DNA from: Mortierella sp. BCC40632
Taxonomy: Eukaryota > Mortierellomycota > Mortierellomycetes > Mortierellales > Mortierellaceae
Direction of reading: 5' to 3'
DNA length: 64,000 nt
NCBI GenBank assembly: GCA_011634665.1
Contig: WAEK01000034.1
Span: 1-64,000 of the forward strand
Below the pieces are notes generated by a model. It ran no database searches. It saw only the letters and a program-made list of their open reading frames with translations, and was not told the origin of the DNA. Below, piece by piece: positions 44,327 through 53,448 of the stretch. Position numbers and translations under genes: made by a program. Position 1 is the first letter of the stretch, and each line of letters starts with the position of its first letter.

Positions 44327-46010
44327 TGAAGAGCTTTTTTTTGATTGAATTCTTTTTGATGAAAGAAGAAACAGATTCGTTTGCTCTTGCTATATAGGGG
44401 GGGACAAAGATTTTGCTAATTGCTCAAGGGTGCGGTTGAGACTTTTGTTACCAATAATTGGTATTCTTGAATTATCGCCTTCATAGAGTGATAGAATGTT
44501 AAGCAATAATTTTTTAACTCGTTCGCTTGAGCTATTATCAACTGTTGTTTGGACATCTTGCTTGTTTAGTTTTTTGCCTGAACGCCATCGGATAGGACGG
44601 ATTGGCAAATTGTATAAAAAAACAAGCCTGACACGGCAACTCCGTTTCCTTTGTGGGCTCTGTCGAAAAACTCGTGTGAAAACTGTAAATGGCTGAGCAG
44701 GCTGATGTCGTGTCATATGACTTGAAGACCGACAAAAGTAATAGGTGGAGATGTCATGAAATTTTGTAGTTAATTGTCGGGCCTGACATATTACATTGAA
44801 GCGGTTAATGCAAGAGGATTCTTTTTGTGTTTTGTGATTTCAAGGCCTTTTGAACTGATTCAGTATCAAGGTAAAGTCTAGTAGCCAGGGAGTCCTTAAA
44901 TGACAAAGTAAAGCAGGGACTTGAGGCGCCAAGGCTTGGAGGCTCTTTGGAATCCAATCGAAGTGAAGATGTAACCAGGGCATCGAAGGAAGTCGTTCCA
45001 ATGCATAGTCGCTGACCATCGGGCGCCTTCACAGTGCAAGGCCATACATCGTTATGTGGTGTCTTGACGGATGGGGGTAAAGAGTTAATGGTAGGAGTAT
45101 TTTTGACAACCAAAAGCGGCTCCCGATGCGCATCAATTATCCTTGTCCGTCCATAAACTTCGATTGTATTTAATATTAAAGATTCGTTCGTGTTGTAGTT
45201 TACAAGGATTGATCCGGCCAAAAATTGCGCACATGCGAAACGTAGTTGGGGTTCGATCGCCCAGTCTCGGTTGAGAAGTGCACAGATCTCATCGGTGATT
45301 TGGCTAAATGATCGATTTTGTAGTACTGACAAGTATGGGGAGGAGAGGAGGTGATGTTCAAGAGAGGTAAAGGAAGTGAATGTGTCTTGAATGTTTTCAT
45401 GTTGAAGAGAAGGAGTTGAGGTGTAGGCGGGAGGTGAGGGAATTAAATAAAGATCGTGTGAACCGCCTGTTATGGTAGCAGCGACCCTTTTATGGACAAG
45501 TGCATTTGTTTCAAGGCCGTTTTTGTCTTGAAGTGCAATCGGATGAAGATGCAATGAGCTTGCTATGCCAAGAGCCCTTCTCTTTTTGGAGAAGCTGGAC
45601 TTGGATCTTCCAAAGCCAAAAGCGATGGCCTCGTCGTAGGATCGAGTTACAATCGAGTCGTCTGTTTTAGGGGGACAAGGATCTGTCGGAGTGGATACTG
45701 TTTCAGATTTTCTGTATAGGGAGCTTTTGACATGTTGAAGTTGAGGCTTTTTAAAGTGTTTTCGAAGGCCGTTCTTTGTCGTGAAGGTGCGGGAGCAGAT
45801 CGGGCAAACGAACTGATTGTCTATTCTATGGAAAGTTTTAGAAAATGATGGGCCGTGAACATCCTTAAATGATATAGTACAGGAAGTTGCGTGGCAGTTT
45901 AGGGAGTGTATCCGTCTTTTCTCGTCAGTGTTGAACTTCCGAGGGGGGTTACAGGAGTGGCAGGTGGCGTCGTTCTGTTTTGCGTCGGTCTGCTGGGTGG
46001 GGTACAACAT
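44327..46010 (-). CDS. C2H2 zinc-finger protein, copy 2, several frameshifts
   Basis: Same gene as 18,086-19,765. It is interrupted by homopolymer changes near 44,398, 44,572, 44,618, 44,672, 44,824, 45,726 and 45,752, nearly all one to three extra bases. The zinc finger near the N-terminus is present. Confidence 0.65.
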
Positions 46011-46114
46011 TTTTGCATGAAGTGAGAAGGGAGGAAGAGAGGAAGAAAAGGGAAAAAAAAGTGTGTCTCGGACACGTGACAGAAGATCATGTTTCAAGAT
46101 GAACTTGCTTGAGC

Positions 46115-46366
46115 TGGAACATCATGTTCAATTGCTGGAACATCATGTCCATTTGCTGGAACATCATGTCTAATCACTGGAACATCATGTCCAATCACTG
46201 GAACATCATGTCCAATCACTGGAACATCATGTCCAATCACTGGAACATCATGTCCAATCACTGGAACATCATGTCCAATCACTGGAACATCATGTCCAAT
46301 CACTGGAACATCATGTCCAATCACTGGAACATCATGTCCAATCACTGGAACATCATGTCCAATCGA
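46115..46366. repeat. 21-bp minisatellite, 12 units, copy 2
   Basis: There are twelve units of TGGAACATCATGTCCAATCAC. The first three differ slightly and the other nine are almost identical. Translated it gives a seven-residue repeat in open frames on both strands (WNIMSNH on plus, VIGHDVP on minus). The minus-strand frame begins with a methionine and stops just before the zinc-finger gene. No spacer-repeat structure, so not CRISPR. Confidence 0.9.
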
Positions 46367-46770
46367 TAGAGCATCTGTGCTTGTTGGAATCATCTTTTGA
46401 CGTTTGTGATTGACCAGTGTGAGAATTTCTTCGTCGGTTAATTGACCTTTTTTTTTATGAACTGCGGTGTTTTCTTTTGGTGTCTTTGGCTTTGCTTGTT
46501 TTCCGCAGGATCCCTTTTTCCTAAAAGGCGGCTGATAAAATTAGCAGGTCATCATGAGAATTTTTTGCTTTTTCTTTTGCACAAGAATATCGTATGATGA
46601 TAATGTTGCCATGCAAGGAGATTTTGAATTTCATGGAAGCAGGGCTATAATAAACAAGTTTTTAGTGTTTGTTATGAAAGGAACTCGTTTTGGGAATGTG
46701 ATTGATTTGCTGTGTTGAGACGACATATTAGAAAAAGGGATGAGTCATTGTAAAAAATGGGGTTGGCAAG

Positions 46771-46778
46771 TATAAAAA
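46771..46778 (+). promoter_or_regulatory. TATA box (TATAAAAA) of the small membrane protein gene
   Basis: About 80 bp upstream of the ATG at 46,853; conserved in copy 1. Confidence 0.6.
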
Positions 46779-46852
46779 GCGCAAGGAGAGATGGCATATT
46801 CCACCTACAAATCTCAATCCAAGTTTAGTCCCTTGTCAAAACCTGCGCCTCG

Positions 46853-47188
46853 ATGTCGCCACTAATGGACGTGTCCAAGATTCAAGCGATTAATCAAGTT
46901 GTGATAGTTTTCACTTCTCTTTTTATGGTGTTTATTACACTAGTCGGGTTGGCTGGTATCAAGTTTAGCCAGCAGTTTTCAAGAAATCGGATCAAGAGAA
47001 GAGGAGAGGTTGTCCGTGCTCAGTTATTTATTGCGCTCATGATGTTGATATCGTTGATCCCGATTAACATCATTGTAGTTGTTCAAGCGGGTATCATTAT
47101 AATGTGCTTGTTCATGGAATTGAACATTATTGGAGTATTGGCTGTGGATCTGGTGTTCCAAGATTATCCGGTATTTACTAGAGAATGA
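46853..47188 (+). CDS. Small multi-pass membrane protein (111 aa)
   Basis: Intact and identical in both copies. Hydrophobic segment 1 is VVIVFTSLFMVFITLVGLAG (about residues 13-33). A basic loop follows (FSRNRIKRRGEVVR), then a long hydrophobic stretch, about residues 55-103, that can form two segments (LFIALMMLISLIPINIIVV; IIIMCLFMELNIIGVLAV). It has a proper TATA promoter. No family recognised. Location: endomembrane or plasma membrane. Confidence 0.65.
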   Translation: MSPLMDVSKIQAINQVVIVFTSLFMVFITLVGLAGIKFSQQFSRNRIKRRGEVVRAQLFIALMMLISLIPINIIVVVQAGIIIMCLFMELNIIGVLAVDLVFQDYPVFTRE

Positions 47189-47640
47189 CGCTAGTTGATC
47201 AGGTCCCAGAAATTCATCAAAGTGAAAGGAGCTTTCAGCAGGATAAAGTTATAAAAAAAAAAAAAAAAAAATAGGCATTAAGGTTGAGTGAGTGAATGAT
47301 GAAGAAAAGAACAATGTCTTGATTTTGTTTTCTTCAGTTACTGTACGGGTATTGCTTAGAGTGTTTACAAGTGATGGGAGTGAATCATGAAGGAATAAAG
47401 ATCAGGAAGGGGCACTGTTTAGAAAAAGAGAAAACAGAAACTAATAAAAGTTTCGAAGTATCAGAATATGAAAGGAGTAAATGATTTTAGGATGGATCTG
47501 GTGATGTGGGTTTGTTGAATTTAGTGTGTTAGTCTGGGTTTTGTATAAATTTGTAGTGTATGACAGGAATAAAAGCTCAAGGTCTATCTCTTTTATTGTG
47601 TATTATACAGGAGTTGGTATTAAAAGGCACAAGTCAATTC
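47189..47640. other. Intergenic with A-run
   Basis: About 450 bp of AT-rich sequence between two plus-strand genes. It has an A-run near 47,254-47,271. No gene seen; presumably terminator and promoter of the neighbours. Confidence 0.4.
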
Positions 47641-48263
47641 ATGGAAAAAAAAAAATCACAAGTCCAGAGTAAAACAAGGAAGCGTAAGCGCCTGTATCCA
47701 AAAAATGCGTATCTGATAGTGAGGTTCGAGAGGTTGAGATGAAGTATTTTTTGTACAGAGCACCATATCCAATCCTGGCATAGGCGACAGGCTTCAATGT
47801 TTTCTAAAGTAACTTGGGATATCATACAGGAGAATAAGAGCAAAATTAAGAAGGACGAAGACTATAATGTAACTTTATATGAGAGTTTTTCTGAAAGCTT
47901 GGTTCCATTATTTCAAAGTTGGGGCCTTTGGAAGTGGAGTTCTATTATCATTGATCAAGTAATCCTGGAGGGAAGGTGTGAAACAGAGGCTGAATTAGAG
48001 GCATGGTTCGATGGGTTCTTGGGAGGTGGTGAAGAATGCAAAATAAGGCTGAATGTATTGTTTGAGTGTCAATGTGGAGAAGATGCAAAAGCACAAGTGC
48101 GTCGAGTGTGGGGGGAGGTGGGACCGTGCCTTAGGAGGAAGAGGAAAAGAAAAAGGAGTCAAACCAAAAAGATTACAAGGATGAGAGAGACCAAGAAAGA
48201 ACAAGAAGAAATAAGAGAGAGCAGAATAGTGAGGTTCAGAGGCAGGTCAAAGCCAAGGCTTGA
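47641..48263 (+). CDS. Cys-rich basic-tailed protein, copy 2, frameshifted
   Basis: Same gene as 21,413-22,024. The A-run after the ATG (47,645-47,655), another near 47,674 and others near 48,089 and 48,166 shift the frame and remove the zinc-binding-like cysteines from the visible frame. Copy 1 is the version to use. Confidence 0.55.
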
Positions 48264-48267
48264 TTAA

Positions 48268-48599
48268 CATTGTATCGAGTAGGAGGTGTTATTGAAATTG
48301 GAGTTTAGAAAGCTTATAATAAAAGATGTGATATTACAGGAAAATATGTTTATTATGGTAATATCAGCTGTTTTTGTTTTTCCGTAAGATTATGATGGAC
48401 AGAGCTGTAGTTCGCTGCAAGGGTTTATTGAGGATATTATCGACCCCCAGTAAAGTGTAAACAGATAAAAAAGTAAAATGTGTGAAGGAGTGGATGAAGC
48501 ATGTTGATTTAATAAAGAAAGTAAAGTCGGATAATTTATTATTTTGTGTTTTCTCCGGCGAATGGCGCTTGGTATATTGGTTGCAGGGGACGATAGGAA
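48268..48599. other. Noncoding region after the last gene of the unit
   Basis: AT-rich, then increasingly GA-rich. I see no credible gene; minus-strand open frames here are proline/serine translations of GA repeats. Confidence 0.5.
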
Positions 48600-49060
48600 A
48601 AGGGGGGGTAAGAAACATAGAGAGAGAGAGAGAGACGGAAGGGAGGGATTGGGGCAACGGAAGGGGGGGATGGGGGGGGCAACGGAAGGGCGGGGAAGAG
48701 GCACGAAAGGGCGGGATTGAGAGAGAGAGAGGGGCGAGGGTAGCAGTCCCGGAGAGACAGTCACAGAATCAGACACAGGAGCACAGGAGGGGAGGGGACA
48801 CAGCAGAGAGGGTGCGCCAGAGAGAGGGAAGGGAATCCTCTTGTGTTCAGGGTCGGGGAGGGTAGTGAGGGTGGTTGAGGGTAGGGTGGTTGTAGGTTGT
48901 TGTAGAGGGGGGGGGACACAGAGAGGGGGCCAGCCAGAGAGAGGGAAGGGAATCCTCTTGTGTTCAGGGTCGGGGGGGAGGGTAGTGAGGGTGGTTGAGG
49001 GTAGGGTGGTTGTAGGTTGTTGTAGAGGGGAGGGGACACAGCAGAGAGGGCGCGCCCTTT
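48600..49060. repeat. GA/G-rich region with ~118-bp tandem repeats, copy 2
   Basis: The unit beginning GGACACAGCAGAG occurs near 48,796, 48,913 and 49,034. Inside, GGGTCGGGGGGGAGGGTAG-type tracts could form G-quadruplexes. G-run lengths differ from copy 1, as expected for sequencing difficulty or slippage. Confidence 0.8.
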
Positions 49061-49152
49061 TTTTTTTTTACAAAGACAATGATCTCTCTCTGATCTTTAC
49101 GCAGCAAGCTTTTTATTAAAAAAAGAAGAAGAAGAATCGTTTTTAAAAAAAA

Positions 49153-49559
49153 ATCTGTAGAACAATGGGCTTAATCTCAGCAGCTCGTAGCAACAAGGCT
49201 ACTCGACTGCTTACAATACCCTGTTCATAAAAAGTCGTCTGCAATGGATTTATCTCTTCCAATATTTTGTTTTAAAAGCAGGTGCCTCACACAGCCTTTT
49301 TCCGCCATGCAAGACCTCCCCACGTAGTATGACTCAGGGCCCGAAGACCTATTCGTATTCAACTAGATATCGGAAAAGGCGGTAATCGTCGCGTTCTAGC
49401 ACGGATTCTGACTTAGAGGCGTTCAGCCATAATCCAACGGATGATAGCTTTCGGGTCATTGCCTGCTCAGGCAGACCCAAATACCAATTATCCGAATGAA
49501 GTGTTCCTCTCGTACTAACTTCAATTACTATTGCAACAACACTTCATCAGTAGGGTAAA

Positions 49560-49605
<46 letters not shown>

Positions 49606-49650
49606 ATTAGTGGGTGAACAATCCAACGCTTACTGAATTCTGCTTTCAGT

Positions 49651-49686
<36 letters not shown>

Positions 49687-49725
49687 AACGTCGCTATGAA
49701 CGCTTGGCTGCCACAAGCCAGTTAT
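49153..49725 (-). rRNA. 28S (LSU) rRNA, 3'-terminal fragment, 5'-truncated, copy 2
   Basis: Same as 22,922-23,491. It runs from the mature 3' end (AATCTGTAGAACAATGGGC on the plus strand) to the break inside the conserved GGGATAACTGGC block at 49,725. A few homopolymer differences from copy 1. On its own it cannot be a functional rRNA. Confidence 0.85.
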
Positions 49726-50045
49726 TATAACCCTCTTATAAATTCTCCTCTAGGAAGCAAGAGAATTTGGAGGGCGGTTATTGGGAGGCAGGGAGGGAAA
49801 GGAAATTCAGGCTTCGGGGTCGGGGGGGGGGGCTATATAGGGAAGAGCGAGATGGGGGATTGAGCTTTTTGGGAAAAGGGCGGGGTAACGGGCGGGGAGA
49901 ATCAGGTTGGTAGGGAGGGAGGGAGGAGGGGTATAAAAGGGAGGGAGGAGGGGTCAGACTCTGGGACATATCCATCTCACGAAGTCACGAAGTCGCCATC
50001 AGAGTCACCATCAGGACTTTAAAGGTACGGTGCGTGCCCAGGTGT
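49726..50045 (+). promoter_or_regulatory. G-rich segment with TATA box at the unit's right end
   Basis: TATAAAAG is at 49,932-49,939, followed by ACGAAGTCACGAAGTCGCC and TCACCATCAGGAC repeats, and the repeat unit ends at 50,045. The next gene starts at 50,183, about 245 bp downstream of the TATA box. So the promoter of that flanking gene lies inside the repeat unit. Confidence 0.55.
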
Positions 50046-50182
50046 GTGTGTGTGTGTGTGGTAAGCATGCTCGGAGCGTCGCCTTGTTTGACGCGCCTCT
50101 CCTCCTCTGTCCCACCGTCAGGACCGTTAGGACCATCAGTAGAACGAACGAGTAGGGGGAGCGAGTAGAGCGAGTAGAGCGA

Positions 50183-51089
50183 ATGGGGTCAGAGAGGTTA
50201 GTAGGTATGAAAAGATGGGGGCCGTTTACGGAGAATGGGCTCGAAAAGGTCGAGGACGAGGAGCGGGTTCTGATTAGAGTCAGGATTGAACACCACAGCA
50301 AGTCTGTATTCTATGTCGAGGTCAAAGGAGAAGACTCGATGAGCGGAGTAAAAAAGCGGGTGAACGAGCATTTGCTCAATAGCGTTTCGAACAAGCCGGT
50401 AGGACTCAAACGAATGGACTACGGAGAAATGGAGCTGAAGTGGATCTCGGAGACTCCAGGAGCCGGAGGGAGGCCAGTGGTAAAGGTGGCCTGCTATCCT
50501 GCGACGTTCCTAGTAAAGGACATCCCAAATGTCGGTCTACGGTTTGGGATTGACTATCTAAGTGTGACTCTACCGATGCCAAGGGGTATGTATCTGAGGG
50601 GGTTGAAGTCGGTCGCTGTTGTGATTGAGAAACGGTGTAAAAAAATGGGTATGCCTAACATGGGGGGAAATTCTCTCCAATTCATTAGACAAGCTGAAAC
50701 AGATCGGGGAAAGGTCAGTCATCGTTGCGTACGAACATCTCGGTCGAAAAGTTGAAAGTAATATTGTCATTGTAGACTCGACAATGAGAGTTGGAGAAGT
50801 AAAGGCGTACATTACCAGAACCCAAAAGATTTCTTCTACCAATTTTGACACAGCCAAGTCTTGGCACTGGAAAGCCCGACAAGTCGGAGATGATGGGACA
50901 GTCATCGAAAGGTACTACCCCTGTGAAGACAGCGTCATCTTGACAGACCTCTTTGATGGCACGAGTCCAAAGTACGAGACCCTTGTCATTATCTCCCAAC
51001 TAACGGACCATCCCCCAGCGGGATATAGTTACAGCAACCCATCCATGTTTGAACAGTTGAGCAGGGCAGAGCACGGGGTAGCGTTCTAG
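50183..51089 (+). CDS. Protein with two Crinkler-header-like ubiquitin-fold domains (about 302 aa), one frameshift
   Basis: The first segment (ATG 50,183) and the second (to 51,089) join if the seven-A run at about 50,638-50,644 is one base too long. Each half has the ubiquitin-like pattern of the Crinkler N-terminal header: a hydrophobic strand, then S/T-x-x-VG-x-VK followed by a helix, then a W-containing strand (SMSGVKKRVNEH...MELKWIS; TMRVGEVKAYITRT...SWHWKARQV). The second half ends like Crinkler headers with a strand of the ETLVIISQL type. No C-terminal effector or ATPase part follows. Crinklers are secreted or intracellular effectors and self/non-self proteins in oomycetes and fungi. 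A double header without effector is unusual. By-eye assignment. Confidence 0.45.
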
Positions 51090-51156
51090 GTATTGTGGCA
51101 ATGCCGTGATAAATACCGACTATCCTCTTTTTTTTTTTTTTATTTTTCTTTCTTTT

Positions 51157-51196
<40 letters not shown>

Positions 51197-51205
51197 TTTT
51201 TTTTT

Positions 51206-51241
<36 letters not shown>

Positions 51242-51561
51242 TACAAAGTAATAGAAGTCCATTTTAGTTTATAATAAATACATAAATAAATAAAGTCCTC
51301 ATTTGCGCATGAATTCTGACTATGTGTGATGCAGAAGGGTTTTGACCGGACTGTTTAAATGGTTCCCAAAGGAATTGCGTCGTTATAAATATCTGGTTAC
51401 ATATTCCTCTTTTTTTTTTTTATTGCAATCAAGAAAAGATAGCCGGTGGATACTTTCTATGAAGGATACCACCAGTTTTTATAAATGATCATTCTGGGCT
51501 TTGTTCAAAAAGTGGTAAATCAAAAATAGATAAATAAATATACGAAATTAGAACATCAAAC
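51090..51561. other. Intergenic with CTTT microsatellite
   Basis: T-run at about 51,129-51,142, then CTTT repeats (about 51,146-51,241) interrupted by a T-run. AT-rich after that. No gene seen. Confidence 0.6.
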
Positions 51562-52001
51562 ATGAGGACAACAGAACGAAAACTAGACAGTTTCTATCTG
51601 GGCGAGGATCGTCTTGTTGCAAGAGTGTGTATATCGGACACACCGGCTTTGAAGGAGAGTGTGGAGAGGTTATAGAAGTGGATAAAATGATTCAACGAGT
51701 CGGAGAATGTGGGGGGAAAGGGGTCATGAGAATAGTCCTTGGATCTGTTACATTTTATCCAACAGGAAGGGAAACGTCTATTGAATACAAGGTCAATGTA
51801 TGCTTTGATTACTTGAACGACGGTAAAGGTACAGTAGACATGAGCTCTGTAATCTCTGGATCAGATGGAACACACTGCGTAATCAAAGGCTCTCTCAGGA
51901 CCATTCCTGAAACAAGAACGAGGTCCATTTTACTGTCCAGAAAAGAAGGCTTCGGATTCGGTCGATGGCGTGTACTCTCTTTGGAATCTATCCATCTTTA
52001 A
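51562..52001 (+). CDS. Putative OB-fold-like protein D (about 146 aa), one frameshift
   Basis: An ATG at 51,562 opens 38 codons. A two-base change in the GTGTGT stretch near 51,625-51,631 joins this to a frame running to 52,001. It contains VMRIVLGSVTFYPTG and GTHCVIKGSLRTIPETRT. The latter matches the aromatic/Cys-x-I/V-x-G-charged pattern of the small proteins inside the 26-kb unit. No other domain. It lies outside the tandem unit, so the flank carries the same kind of gene. Confidence 0.4.
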
Positions 52002-52150
52002 AGAAGCCCATGGCGGCGTGAACATGACCGAAGTAAAATAACTCACTCGAGTAGAGCTGAAACCAGAGTGTTCGGCAAAGTATTGTATGCGGACTTGATT
52101 TTATTATTCATCAAAAATAATAGTAATAATAATAATAAAACTACTTCCAC

Positions 52151-52720
52151 TTAACCAGACATTAGCAATTCTCTCCACCGTATGGGATCTTGTCCTAGCC
52201 CTTCGAGTTCCTCGTCAATGGCCTCGCGCGTCCTCTTGTTCACGTACACAGGCGACCCTCGTGTAAAGGACATGGACAGCTCCCCCCCCAACACAACCTT
52301 GTGTTTTGTCTCATCCACATACCTCCTTAATCCCCTTGCAATCCCGCCAAGCAACACTATCACCATTTTTTTCTCCTCCATATTTATCCTTTCTAAAAAC
52401 CTTTGCGTGAATTCGTCCCAATTATCCACCTCAGCTCCGCTGCTCTCTCCCTCTCTTCCGAACGTACAATTTGTTAGAAAAATCTTTTCCTCTTTCCAAT
52501 TTCTCAAACATTGTTCGAAACTATCGTCACGTTCCGTCTTGTCTATCACTCTAAAGTAATCGGGTATCATATTTGGTGGAGAGTCAACCATTCTGACGGC
52601 TATAGAGGTTTTTGTTGCTGAAGAACATGTCCAGAAAGTACTCTCGCATACATTCCTAGAATCTTGCGCAATAATCACAACGGAGAAGTGAGACGTCAGT
52701 TGGTTGACTATAAAATCCAT
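52151..52720 (-). CDS. Divergent uracil-DNA-glycosylase-like protein (189 aa)
   Basis: Motifs of family-1 UDG occur in the right order. SVVIIAQDSRN (residues 13-23) aligns with the GQDPYH loop; the Asp is kept but P-Y-H is lost. IFLTNCTF (about 80-87) aligns with LLLNT, keeping the uracil-contact Asn. VDNWDEFTQRFL aligns with the GWE-x-FTD helix and MVIVLLGGIARG with VFLLWGxxAQ. GELSMSF stands at the HPSPLS place, where the catalytic His is missing. GQDPIRW is the usual C-terminal motif. UDGs remove uracil from DNA. With both the PYH and the His loop changed, this one may bind DNA without cutting, or recognise another base. Short, with no N-terminal extension. Intact ATG-to-stop frame. Confidence 0.55.
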   Translation of the reverse strand: MDFIVNQLTSHFSVVIIAQDSRNVCESTFWTCSSATKTSIAVRMVDSPPNMIPDYFRVIDKTERDDSFEQCLRNWKEEKIFLTNCTFGREGESSGAEVDNWDEFTQRFLERINMEEKKMVIVLLGGIARGLRRYVDETKHKVVLGGELSMSFTRGSPVYVNKRTREAIDEELEGLGQDPIRWRELLMSG

Positions 52721-52952
52721 TGGAAGTAAGAATGTAGATTGAAATTAAATGAAAAAGTGTAGGTATAAAGTAAGGCAAAAATATGTATACTGTTTGCGTG
52801 TTAAAATTCAAAGGCTAAAAGGAAACTGGTCGAGATTAATTAGATTTATAGAGGAGGGAGTGAAATAATCAAGCCAAATTGGGATAGGATAAAATAGAAC
52901 GCTTTTGGACAGAAATTAAGGATTAAGACTTGAAACGGTGAGCATTTCGATA

Positions 52953-53375
52953 ATGAAGAAAAAAATATGGACAGTTTACAAAAGAAGTGATCATTCTGTA
53001 TCACCTATACAAGCAATAAACGGGACTAGTAAAGTTGAAAGGTGTAAGAGAGAGATTATTAATGAAGTAAAAGTGAAAGAGGCGTATTATTGTATAACAG
53101 GTAAAATACCTCCGGAAGAGTCGACGGATTGCTACATTTTCCTTGAAGATAAGAGGAAAGTATTAATGTCACGGAAAAGTTATTATATTGGGACAGTCCA
53201 TGTCTCAGACATTAATGGAATAACTGCAAATTTTACAGGTAGAATTGTGACGGAAAACGGACAGTTAGATGAAATTAAAAAGGGAGCAGGTATAATTATA
53301 CAAATGGTAGACTTGACAAGGATATTTATTGTAACAGAGGAATTGGAGTATAATTATTATCTAAAGGGTAAATAA
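52953..53375 (+). CDS. Putative OB-fold-like protein E (140 aa)
   Basis: The ATG is at 52,953, with an intact frame. It contains VKEAYYCITGKIPPEEST and SYYIGTVHVSD, short beta-type strands with the same aromatic-x-hydrophobic-x-G-K pattern as proteins A-D. Otherwise unknown. It lies 73 bp upstream of an F-box-like gene on the same strand. Confidence 0.45.
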   Translation: MKKKIWTVYKRSDHSVSPIQAINGTSKVERCKREIINEVKVKEAYYCITGKIPPEESTDCYIFLEDKRKVLMSRKSYYIGTVHVSDINGITANFTGRIVTENGQLDEIKKGAGIIIQMVDLTRIFIVTEELEYNYYLKGK

Positions 53376-53448
53376 ATAAATGAAATGAAAAAAAAAAAAA
53401 AAACTATTAAACAAGGCTATTTGTCGGGGAATAAGTGAAGTAGAAGTA

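Larger units (their letters stand above)
23813..50045. repeat. Copy 2 of the 26.2-kb direct tandem repeat (complete unit)
   Basis: If the arrangement is a simple head-to-tail tandem, the unit runs from the copy 1 breakpoint (23,812) to the matching point 50,045, about 26,233 bp. The left 1.9 kb (23,813-25,708) has no partner here because that part of copy 1 lies outside the window, so the left edge is inferred. The unit begins C-G-A-T right after a T, and the right-hand flank begins with (GT)n. I see no terminal inverted repeat. Confidence 0.8.

Noticed and set aside
46094..46393. CRISPR-like array
   Set aside because: The 21-bp units abut with no unique spacers, and the genome is eukaryotic. 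It is a minisatellite.
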